Virus record (IMG/VR): IMGVR_UViG_3300047462_000128
Coordinates: 1 to 39,544 of that record
DNA length: 39,544 nucleotides
Strand: one strand, 5' to 3'
Origin: a virus
Within the stretch, counting starts at the first letter, position 1; the number at the start of each line of letters is the position of its first letter. A program made the translations under genes and the position numbers. The notes beneath the pieces are model-generated. The model saw only the letters and a program-made list of their open reading frames with translations. It made no database searches and had not been told where the DNA came from. This document shows positions 28,654 through 35,713 of the stretch, piece by piece.

Positions 28654-29109
28654 ATGAGCATTTTCAATCCCGACACTTTCCTTGGCGCCACCACAACAGA
28701 AGCCCTTGACACAAAAGTCCCGCGGGTTCCAGATGGTATTTGGAAAGGCCAAGTGAAGAGCCTCAATTTTCGCACCCTCGAAGCCTCGGCTGACAAGGGT
28801 GAGCGTACCATCATGGAGGTCACGTGGAGTATCCTCGATGAGAGCGTCAAAAAAGAGACCGGCTTGCCCGAACCAACTGTGCGGCAGACGATCTGGCTTG
28901 ATCTTGATGCGCAGGGCAAACTCGCGGCGGGCGCCGGCAAAAACGTCAGCATCGGTCGTCTCCGCGAGGCTCTTGGGCAAAACAAACCCGGCAAACCCTG
29001 GGCACCCGCCCACCTTGTTGGGGGTATGGCGAAGGTGAGCGTGAAGAGCACCGTCAACAAACGCGATGGTGAAACCTATTCCGAGGTGGATAAGGTAGCC
29101 AAAGCCTAA
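28654..29109 (+). CDS. ssDNA-binding protein candidate, DUF669-like
   Basis: 151 aa. N-terminal MSIFNPDTFLGATTTEALDT, then IWKGQVKSLNFRT and a TIMEVTWSILDE strand, QTIWLDLDAQGKL, a basic helix and AKVSVKSTVNKRDGETYSEV. This is the shape of DUF669 proteins, found next to Sak4-type ATPases and thought to be phage SSBs. A terminator follows. It probably protects ssDNA during replication or recombination. Confidence 0.65.
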   Translation: MSIFNPDTFLGATTTEALDTKVPRVPDGIWKGQVKSLNFRTLEASADKGERTIMEVTWSILDESVKKETGLPEPTVRQTIWLDLDAQGKLAAGAGKNVSIGRLREALGQNKPGKPWAPAHLVGGMAKVSVKSTVNKRDGETYSEVDKVAKA

Positions 29110-29120
29110 CCAAGCAACCT

Positions 29121-29154
29121 GGGTGGGCATCACTTGTGTGCCCACCCTCTTTTT
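29121..29154 (+). terminator. Rho-independent terminator
   Basis: GGGTGGGCA (29121-29129) pairs with TGCCCACCC (29139-29147), followed by TCTTTTT. It separates the recombination genes from the muramidase gene. Confidence 0.85.
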
Positions 29155-29168
29155 GGAGTAACTGTGTA

Positions 29169-29738
29169 ATGCAAGCAAACTTTCCCACAATCCTATCTGC
29201 CGTCCTTGCCCTCGAAGGCGGGTTCAGTGACAACCCTGTCGATCCTGGCGGGATAACAAATCTTGGTGTGACTGCCCGCACGTGGGCCTCCTATATTGGC
29301 GTAGATGTCGCTAACGTGAGCGAAAGCGTTATACGCAGCTTAACGGTTGCAGATGTGGAACATCTCTACCACGATATGTTTTGGAATCCCATCCAAGGAG
29401 ACGCTCTCCCCAGTGGTATTGACGCGATGGTTTTCCACATGCAAGTCAACGCGGGCAAAGTTGGGGTGAAAATCCTCCAACAATACTTAGGTCTAACACC
29501 TGTTGACGGCCAACTTGGTCCTAAAACACTAGCTGCCCTGAAAATTTCCCTAACACAAACCAACATCATCACCAGTATACTTGTTCTTGGCTATCGCCAG
29601 GACACTTACTACAGATCGCTCCCTGGTTTCCCCACCTTCGGAAAAGGTTGGCTCAACCGTGTTTACACCATGCGGACCCTCGCCATCAGGTTGGCGAATG
29701 GAGTTGTGCCGCCGACATCGGATAAGGCGCTCGCCTAG
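29169..29738 (+). CDS. GH108-type N-acetylmuramidase (endolysin)
   Basis: 189 aa from ATG 29169; a frame from 29136 would cross the terminator. The N-terminus has the GH108 signature LEGGFSDNPVDPGG and ITNLGVT, with catalytic Glu at E16 and D25 in the DPGG turn. Then DVEHLYHDMFWNPIQGD and the PG_binding_3-like C-terminal part (VDGQLGPKTLAAL) follow. It hydrolyses peptidoglycan for host lysis. It has no signal peptide, so it needs a holin or similar. It is preceded by a terminator and followed by an extended -10 promoter. Confidence 0.85.
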   Translation: MQANFPTILSAVLALEGGFSDNPVDPGGITNLGVTARTWASYIGVDVANVSESVIRSLTVADVEHLYHDMFWNPIQGDALPSGIDAMVFHMQVNAGKVGVKILQQYLGLTPVDGQLGPKTLAALKISLTQTNIITSILVLGYRQDTYYRSLPGFPTFGKGWLNRVYTMRTLAIRLANGVVPPTSDKALA

Positions 29739-29750
29739 TGACCCGAGCGA

Positions 29751-29759
29751 TGTTATAAT
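29751..29759 (+). promoter_or_regulatory. Extended -10 promoter TGTTATAAT
   Basis: TGT followed by consensus TATAAT at 29754-29759, 24 bases before ATG 29784. The -35 region is poor, which is expected for extended -10 promoters. A short hairpin (CGCTCG/CGAGCG, 29728-29749) is just upstream. It would drive the unknown 80-aa gene and the methyltransferase. Confidence 0.6.
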
Positions 29760-29783
29760 CCATCTTTAATGTGTGAGGGAAAG

Positions 29784-30026
29784 ATGAAACTTACAGTTGT
29801 GATACGGCTCCCAAACACCACAGGTAGCGCGGATTGGGTTGGCCGCGAAACTGTGGTCTTTGACGGCCCTCAGATGGCAGCAAGTATAGACTTTGGCCAC
29901 CTAAAAATCAGCGGAATCACCCACATAGACGGGAACAACCTTGATAGCCCCTCTCAGGTAGTCTTCCCACCCCACCAGTGGCTTTCCTATCTCGCTACCC
30001 CATCCGACCCCAAGGAAACCCCCTAA
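29784..30026 (+). CDS. Unknown protein (80 aa)
   Basis: ATG 29784 was taken because GAGGG lies just before it; ATG 29769 is possible. The sequence is beta-rich: KLTVVIRLPNTT, RETVVFDGPQMAASIDFGHL and ISGITHIDGNNLD, with a Pro-rich end. It starts the transcript that carries the ParB-methyltransferase. No family is recognised. Confidence 0.55.
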   Translation: MKLTVVIRLPNTTGSADWVGRETVVFDGPQMAASIDFGHLKISGITHIDGNNLDSPSQVVFPPHQWLSYLATPSDPKETP

Positions 30027-30027
30027 C

Positions 30028-31371
30028 ATGCCCATCATCCCCCTCGACACTATCCACCTCAAACCCGGCCGTATCCGCACGGAGTTTGACGGTGAAGCCA
30101 TCCACCGCCTCGCCAATGTAATCCTAGAAGACGGATTATTGCACGCCCCCACCGTAGATAAAGAAGGCAATCTCTTGGCGGGTGAGCGTCGTCTCCGTGC
30201 CATCACCCTCCTTTCCAAACAGGGCCTCGGTTTCATGTGGGCAAACAAGCGCATTGAGCCGGGCGAGTGCCCCGTGGAGGTTTTTCACTCCACCGAAGAG
30301 CTGATCCTTCTCCGCGCAGAATTGCGCGAGAACACCGAGAGAAGCGACATCACCTGGAAAGAGAAGGTCGCTGCTACGGAACGCCTCTTGAGGTTGCAGG
30401 GAATTGAACGCGAGATACGCGGGGAGCCCGCCCTCCCAGAGCGCATGATGATCCGGGAGTTGGCGACTGAACTTGGCAAAGAAAAAAAGAAATCCGTGCC
30501 AAGTTATGTAACTAACAAAACCCACGAAATCACGAGGGATAACCTACTCGCGGCGTGGCTGGATGACCCGGAGGTCAGTGCGGCAAAAACCGCCAATGAG
30601 GCTTATAAGATTGTGGAGGCAAAACTTGTGGAGGCAAAGCGCAAGGCCCTCTCTCGGGAGTTTAAGACCGCAGCACCCGTGATGCGCCACACCCTAATCC
30701 ACGGCGATGCGAACATCGAACTTGCGAAGTTGAGCAAAAACACTTTCGATGTGATTATCACAGACCCGCCCTACGGCGTTAACATTGATGGATATGCCAG
30801 CCTCCAAGGCGGTGTCGATCACCACTACGATGACAGTCCCCAAGTCCTAGAGGAATTGCTCCACACCTTCTCCACCGAGTTTTTCCGGGTCACCAAGCCT
30901 GAAGCCCACCTCTATATGTTTTGTGACTACACCTGGTTCGAGATCATCCGGGCCAAGCTTTATCCTTTGTGGTACGTTTGGCCGCGGCCGTTGATATGGC
31001 ACAGGAGTGACAGCACCGGCATGTTGCCCCGGCCGCAACACGGCCCACGGCGCAATTACGAGTGTATCCTTTACGCGATCAAAGGTGATAAGCGCGTGCA
31101 GTTTGTTGGAAATGACGTGATAAGCCTCCCATCCGACAAAGGGCTAACCGAAACAACCGCAGCGCGCAAGCCAGTCGATCTCTACGTGGAGCTTTTGCGC
31201 CGTAGCGTCGTGCCGGGAAATCAGATCCTCGATAGCTGTGCAGGGAGTGGCCCGGTGTTTGATGCGGCGGAACGCTTGGAGTGTATTGCGACGGGGATTG
31301 AGTTGAATGAGGCGCTGGTAGGCGTTTGCTCAGAACGGCTTAGGAATATAGCGAAGAGAGCTGGTTTGTAA
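30028..31371 (+). CDS. ParB-domain / DNA methyltransferase fusion (N6-adenine or N4-cytosine type)
   Basis: 447 aa. Residues ~1-90 are ParB/Spo0J-like: LKPGRIRTEFDGEAIHRLAN, then GNLLAGERRLRAITLL (GERR at 52-55). Residues ~95-215 are helical and linker-like. The methyltransferase has motif IV DVIITDPPYGV (DPPY from D246), a target-recognition middle and motif I ILDSCAGSGPVFDAA (D402), the beta-class order. No restriction endonuclease is beside it, so it probably modifies phage DNA for protection or regulation. The target sequence is not evident. It ends two bases before dyad site A. Confidence 0.85.
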   Translation: MPIIPLDTIHLKPGRIRTEFDGEAIHRLANVILEDGLLHAPTVDKEGNLLAGERRLRAITLLSKQGLGFMWANKRIEPGECPVEVFHSTEELILLRAELRENTERSDITWKEKVAATERLLRLQGIEREIRGEPALPERMMIRELATELGKEKKKSVPSYVTNKTHEITRDNLLAAWLDDPEVSAAKTANEAYKIVEAKLVEAKRKALSREFKTAAPVMRHTLIHGDANIELAKLSKNTFDVIITDPPYGVNIDGYASLQGGVDHHYDDSPQVLEELLHTFSTEFFRVTKPEAHLYMFCDYTWFEIIRAKLYPLWYVWPRPLIWHRSDSTGMLPRPQHGPRRNYECILYAIKGDKRVQFVGNDVISLPSDKGLTETTAARKPVDLYVELLRRSVVPGNQILDSCAGSGPVFDAAERLECIATGIELNEALVGVCSERLRNIAKRAGL

Positions 31372-31372
31372 A

Positions 31373-31402
31373 TGCGAAGAAATAATCCATAACCTTTTCG
31401 CA
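31373..31402 (+). promoter_or_regulatory. 30-bp dyad element, site A
   Basis: TGCGAA, 18 bases, TTCGCA. The left half reads TGCGAAGAAATA and the right ATAACCTTTTCGCA, nearly as in site B. It occupies the 48-base gap between the methyltransferase and the polymerase gene, seventeen bases before ATG 31420. It probably controls the polymerase transcript. Confidence 0.6.
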
Positions 31403-31419
31403 CTCGGAGCACCCACCCC

Positions 31420-33063
31420 ATGCGTCTTATCCAATCTGGCCCAAAAGATGCCCGCATTATGATAGTCGGGGAAGCCCCTGGGAGAGAAGAAGCCCAAAGC
31501 GGCCAACCCTTTATCGGTCCTAGTGGGAGTGAGTTAAACCGCCTCCTTTTGGAGGCCGGTATCAACCGCAGGGAGTGCTTCATCACCAACGTCTGCCACG
31601 CCCAAGCACACAAAAACGACATAGAGCTGTTTTTCCACACAAAAACAGAAGCAAAATCACTTGGCCTTGAGGTGTTTTGGGGGCGCTATCCCAACCAAAC
31701 AGTGAGGGATGGCGTGGCGCAGCTTCTTCGGGATGTCAACGAAGTAAAACCCAAACTAATCATTGCGCTGGGGAATACACCTTTGTGGGCTCTGACGGGC
31801 AAAACAGGTATCATGTCTTGGCGGGGCAGCGCCCTCTCGTGCGACGCAGGGGGCCTTGCCATTCCACTTCTTCCCACAATCCACCCGGCAAACATCCTTC
31901 GCGACTTCTCCAACCGCTACCTTGCTTTGCAGGATTTGCGCCGCGCCGTCAACTTTTTTGGCGACCGCACTTGCTGGTATGAGCCGACCCGAGCTTTCAC
32001 CATCCGACCAACCCTCGATAATGTCAGCAAATTTATCCAAAACCTTCTCTTCGCAATGAGCCTTAGTCCCACCACCATCGCCTGTGATATCGAGACCCGC
32101 CAAGGCCAAATCGCCTGTATCGGCATTGCGACTGACAAAACAAACGCTATCTGCATCCCCCTACTTTGCGTGGAGCGTCCCGAAGGCTACTGGAATGAGC
32201 ATGAGGAATTGCTTTTGTGGACCCTGCTCCGGCAACTTCTCACCCACCCCAACGCTCGGTGCATATTCCACAACGGCGCCTACGACCTCCAATACTTCGC
32301 GAAGCAAATGGGCTTCATGCCGCGGATTGCCCACGACACCATGCTAATGCAACACGTTGCCTTTCCGGGATTGAGAAAATCCCTCGCCGTTTGCGCTTCC
32401 CTCTACTGCACCTATCACCGATATTGGAAAGACGACGGCAAGGAATGGGACAAAACGCTGCCCGAAGAGCAGCTTTGGACCTATAATTGCACCGATTGCG
32501 TGAGGACTTATGAGATATGGGAAGAACTCACAAAAGTGCTTACCTCCCTCAATCTTGTGGAGCAATACACATTCCAAATCGAGGAATTATTTCCTACCAT
32601 CTTGGAGATGATGCTCAGGGGCGTCACCATTGACCTCGACTACCGCGCCTCCCTGGACCAAGGGCTCTCCCACAAACTCAATCAAATCGAGCAGTGGCTC
32701 ACCATCGCGACTGGCCACCCCCTCAACCCGCGCTCGCCGACCAAAATCAAACAGCTGCTCTATGAGGATTTGGGCTTGCCGGTAATCCGCAAGCGGGCGA
32801 CTGGACTTCCCACCACTGATGATGAAGCCCTTGAAAAAATCAAACTCCGCTACCCTTTGATACGCCCCCTTTGCGACAAAATCCTAGAAGCGCGCTCTGT
32901 GGGTGTCTTCCTAAACACCTTCGTCCATGCCCGCGTACCACCAGACGGTCGGATGCGGACGACGTATAACCTTGCCGGTACAGAGACTTTTCGTTTCTCA
33001 TCCAGCGAAGATAGCTTCGGTTACGGGACTAACCTTCAGAACATTCCAAAAGGAAACGAGTGA
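31420..33063 (+). CDS. Split DNA polymerase, N-part: uracil-DNA-glycosylase-like + 3'-5' exonuclease + polymerase thumb
   Basis: 547 aa. Residues ~1-190 are a family-4-type UDG domain: MIVGEAPGREEAQ, GQPFIGPSGSELNRLL and the TIHPANILR motif; the N-terminal CxxC of classical family 4 is absent, so the Fe-S cluster may be lost. Residues ~215-370 are a DnaQ/PolA exonuclease: DIET (D223), FHNGAYD and CTDC (D359). Then a family A polymerase thumb region ends at TFRFSSSED and TNLQNIPKGNE. The stop comes immediately before the place where motif A should begin. The rest of the enzyme is encoded at 33738. Confidence 0.85.
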   Translation: MRLIQSGPKDARIMIVGEAPGREEAQSGQPFIGPSGSELNRLLLEAGINRRECFITNVCHAQAHKNDIELFFHTKTEAKSLGLEVFWGRYPNQTVRDGVAQLLRDVNEVKPKLIIALGNTPLWALTGKTGIMSWRGSALSCDAGGLAIPLLPTIHPANILRDFSNRYLALQDLRRAVNFFGDRTCWYEPTRAFTIRPTLDNVSKFIQNLLFAMSLSPTTIACDIETRQGQIACIGIATDKTNAICIPLLCVERPEGYWNEHEELLLWTLLRQLLTHPNARCIFHNGAYDLQYFAKQMGFMPRIAHDTMLMQHVAFPGLRKSLAVCASLYCTYHRYWKDDGKEWDKTLPEEQLWTYNCTDCVRTYEIWEELTKVLTSLNLVEQYTFQIEELFPTILEMMLRGVTIDLDYRASLDQGLSHKLNQIEQWLTIATGHPLNPRSPTKIKQLLYEDLGLPVIRKRATGLPTTDDEALEKIKLRYPLIRPLCDKILEARSVGVFLNTFVHARVPPDGRMRTTYNLAGTETFRFSSSEDSFGYGTNLQNIPKGNE

Positions 33064-33485
33064 TGGATAACAAAGAGTTTATACGCTTGCTTAACAAAGA
33101 GAAGAGAGCTGCCAACACGTGGGCACACATCAAAAGCGGTCTCCGGCTCGCTATTGAAACAATCCACGAAGCTAACAAGAAATGGTGGATCGACCTTCAC
33201 ACAGACAAGCCTCTGGAGCGCAACGTTGGTGAGATGCTCATGCTCATTGTTAGTGAGATTGCTGAGGCGATGGAAGGTCACCGCAAAAACCTAATGGACG
33301 ACAAACTTACACACCGTAAGACGCTTGAGGTCGAGCTGGCAGACGCGATGATTAGGATTTTTGACCTTGCCGGGGGGCTTGGCCTCGACCTACCAGCCGC
33401 AATAGAGGAAAAATGCCTCTATAATGCTCACCGCTTGGACCACACCCCCGAACACCGCAAGGGCGAACATGGAAAGAAGTATTGA
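33063..33485 (+). CDS. MazG-like nucleoside triphosphate pyrophosphohydrolase
   Basis: 140 aa from ATG 33063, which shares a base with the polymerase stop (TGATG); GTG 33060 is possible. The all-alpha NTP-PPase motif is ISEIAEAMEGHRK-like: SEIAEAMEGH, then EVELADAMIRIFDLAGGLGL and EEKCLYNAHRLDHTPEHR, ending GKKY. It hydrolyses (d)NTPs and may also act on (p)ppGpp-like or damaged nucleotides. It lies inside the split polymerase locus, probably inserted there. Confidence 0.8.
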   Translation: MDNKEFIRLLNKEKRAANTWAHIKSGLRLAIETIHEANKKWWIDLHTDKPLERNVGEMLMLIVSEIAEAMEGHRKNLMDDKLTHRKTLEVELADAMIRIFDLAGGLGLDLPAAIEEKCLYNAHRLDHTPEHRKGEHGKKY

Positions 33486-33486
33486 G

Positions 33487-33732
33487 ATGGATAAGCCGGA
33501 ACAAAACGAGCCAACCTTTACACTTCTTGGCCGCGATCGCCAAGCCCCTGATGCCGTCCGCCAGTGGGCCTACGCACGGGAGCGCGCAGTCAACACGTGC
33601 TTCGCCCCTTTATCCGACCTGCAAAAAGTTGAGGCAGCCCGAAAAATTGCAAATGAAATGGAAGAGTGGCGAAAACTTCACCGGCCCCAAAGCGACACCG
33701 AGATCGCGAAACCAAACTTTTTGGGGAAATAG
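33487..33732 (+). CDS. Small protein (81 aa) between polymerase halves, unknown
   Basis: ATG 33487 is one base after the MazG stop. Its pattern EPTFTLLGRDRQAPDAVRQW, then AYARERAVNTCFAPLSDLQK and a helix AARKIANEMEEWRKLH resembles small phage proteins with a 'LLxRDxxAP..V..WA' motif of unknown function. It is one of two genes that separate the polymerase halves. Confidence 0.55.
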   Translation: MDKPEQNEPTFTLLGRDRQAPDAVRQWAYARERAVNTCFAPLSDLQKVEAARKIANEMEEWRKLHRPQSDTEIAKPNFLGK

Positions 33733-33737
33733 CAGCC

Positions 33738-34553
33738 ATGACTCTTCCCAACATTCGCAAGATGTTCAAACCAGACCAGGATCACATCATTTTCGAGGCC
33801 GACCTCGCTGGCGCTGATGCACAGGTTGTCGCCTGGGATGCCGATGATGCTGACCTCAAGCATATGTTTCGCAACAAACTCCCGGTCCACTGGGAAAATG
33901 CCAAGGCTATTTTTGGGGCCGTGGAACCCCGTCTGCTAACGGCCAAGTCCGACAACGAGGTGAAGGCCCATCCTGAACTTGACAAATACCGCCAATACGC
34001 AAAGGTTGGTGTCCACGCCACCAATTACGGGTGCAAGCCACCCACGCTCGCCAGCCACCTCAACATCACCGTGCCGGCCGCGGCCAAATTCCAAGAAGGG
34101 TGGTTCCGCGCCCATCCTGCAATCGCAAGGTGGATTGAGCGCACAGAAGATGAGTTGATGGCCACCCGGACCGTTCACAACGCCTTCGGCTACAAACGCT
34201 ATTACTTCGATCGGGTGGATGAGGTCCTCCCACAAGCACTTGCGTGGCGCCCCCAATCCACAGTCGCTATCTGCATCAACAAAGGAATGGTCGCCTTCCG
34301 CAAGTGGGTGAAGGAAGAAGGTTTGCGTGCCAACCTGCTCCTCCAAGTCCACGATAGCTTTGTTGGCCAAGTCCACAAATCTCACGCCCGCCTCGTCCTA
34401 CCCCACATCCAAACCCGATGCAGTATCACAATCCCCTACGCTGACCCTTTAACAATCCCCCTCTCACTATCTACGTCCGATCTCTCGTGGGGAGATTGTA
34501 AAAGCTATAGGTTGGGGGATTGGGAAGAGTGCGTCACCACCGCGATTGGCTGA
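33738..34553 (+). CDS. Split DNA polymerase, C-part: family A palm/fingers active site
   Basis: 271 aa. ATG 33738 begins MTLPNIRKMFKPD, which continues the sequence broken off at NLQNIPKG. Motif A is FEADLAGADAQ (D22), motif B is KYRQYAKVGVHATNYG (residues ~77-92), and motif C is LLLQVHDSF (D206), where most relatives have HDE. All catalytic residues for polymerisation are here, and the exonuclease is in the other protein. The two must associate to make a working enzyme. Ribosome binding is through GGGGAAA about ten bases upstream. Confidence 0.85.
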   Translation: MTLPNIRKMFKPDQDHIIFEADLAGADAQVVAWDADDADLKHMFRNKLPVHWENAKAIFGAVEPRLLTAKSDNEVKAHPELDKYRQYAKVGVHATNYGCKPPTLASHLNITVPAAAKFQEGWFRAHPAIARWIERTEDELMATRTVHNAFGYKRYYFDRVDEVLPQALAWRPQSTVAICINKGMVAFRKWVKEEGLRANLLLQVHDSFVGQVHKSHARLVLPHIQTRCSITIPYADPLTIPLSLSTSDLSWGDCKSYRLGDWEECVTTAIG

Positions 34554-35713
34554 AAGCCTATTTGGAATATACTGAAAACAGTGAGGCTCCCGAGGTCTTC
34601 CACCTATGGACGGGCCTTTCCACTATCGCGTCCACATTGAAGCGCAAGTGCTTCATCGACCAGGGAAAGTTTCAGTGGCACAGCAATATGTTTCTTTTCT
34701 TTATTGCACCACCGGGTGTTGTCTCCAAATCCACTACGGCCGATATCGGCACGAACTTACTTCGCCAAATAGAGGGTGTTACCTTCGGACCAAGCATTAT
34801 GACGTGGCAAGCAATGGTGGGTGCGTTCGTCGCGGCGACAGAGGAATTTATGAATGTCCGCGGCGAGGTGGAATTGATGTGCCCGCTGACGGTTGTAGCC
34901 AGCGAACTCGGAACCTTTCTGGACCCAACAAACCGGGAAATGATCGACTTGCTTGTGAGCCTATGGGACAGTCGCAATGTTCCGATCGAGAAATTGACGA
35001 AAGGTGGTGGGCTAGAGCGCGTCGAAAATCCGTGGATAAACTTAATCGGCTGTACAACGCCCTCCTGGGTGTCGCAGAACCTCACGAGTTATTTCTCCGG
35101 CGGTGGTTTTTCCAGCAGGACGCTCTATATCTACACAGAGACAAAGCGTAAACTCGTTGCCTATCCGGGCTCGCAGACACCCTTCAACAAAGACCTCGAA
35201 CGCACATTGGTTGAAGACCTCCAGCGTATGTCTCTCATCAATGGGCCGTACACCCTCACCCCCGAGGCGATTAAGCGGGGCGAGATGTGGTATGAGGAAC
35301 TACACACAGCCGATCACCCTTTCAAACACGATGAACGCTTCATGCACTACCTCGCGAGAAAACAGGCGCACGTCCACAAAGCCGCTATGCTTCGGGCAGC
35401 AAGTTTGCGGGATGAACGCCACATTATGGAGAGTGATCTTTTGTGGGGTATAGAGCGGGTAAGTGCTCTTGAACCCAATATGGTGAAGGCTTTTGGTGGC
35501 TTAGCCCGTGAAGAGATTGTTAACCTTCAAATGAAACTTTTGGAAATCATGCGGGTGAAGAAGAAACTAAAGAAGCAGGCCCTTTATCAGGAAGTGATGT
35601 TCTCAGTGGGTTATGAAACCTACACAAAGGCGCTAGAAGCAATCCTTGGGACGGGGATGGTGCAGCTCACCTCGGAGGCTACTGGTTTGACATTGGAGTT
35701 TGTGGGGAGTTAG
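34529..35713 (+). CDS. DUF3987-like primase/helicase-type ATPase
   Basis: 394 aa from GTG 34529; TTG 34520 is an alternative. EVFHLWTGLSTIASTLKRKC, then NMFLFFIAPPGVVSKSTTAD and MTWQAMVGAFV resemble DUF3987 proteins, where a W...L and a P-loop occur. The P-loop is G-V-V-S-K-S, lacking the Gly normally before Lys. LMCPLTVVASELGTFLDP resembles a Walker B/sensor region. C-terminal helices with REEIVNLQMKLLEIMRVKKK look like a winged helix. It could load or unwind DNA for the split polymerase. The last 35 bases overlap the opposing gene. Confidence 0.65.
   Translation: MRHHRDWLKAYLEYTENSEAPEVFHLWTGLSTIASTLKRKCFIDQGKFQWHSNMFLFFIAPPGVVSKSTTADIGTNLLRQIEGVTFGPSIMTWQAMVGAFVAATEEFMNVRGEVELMCPLTVVASELGTFLDPTNREMIDLLVSLWDSRNVPIEKLTKGGGLERVENPWINLIGCTTPSWVSQNLTSYFSGGGFSSRTLYIYTETKRKLVAYPGSQTPFNKDLERTLVEDLQRMSLINGPYTLTPEAIKRGEMWYEELHTADHPFKHDERFMHYLARKQAHVHKAAMLRAASLRDERHIMESDLLWGIERVSALEPNMVKAFGGLAREEIVNLQMKLLEIMRVKKKLKKQALYQEVMFSVGYETYTKALEAILGTGMVQLTSEATGLTLEFVGS

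Noticed and set aside
33061-33743. Self-splicing intron between the polymerase halves
   Set aside because: The segment is filled with two coupled genes, the downstream half has its own ATG and leader, and no group I/II core or homing endonuclease was recognised. Kept only as something to test by RT-PCR.
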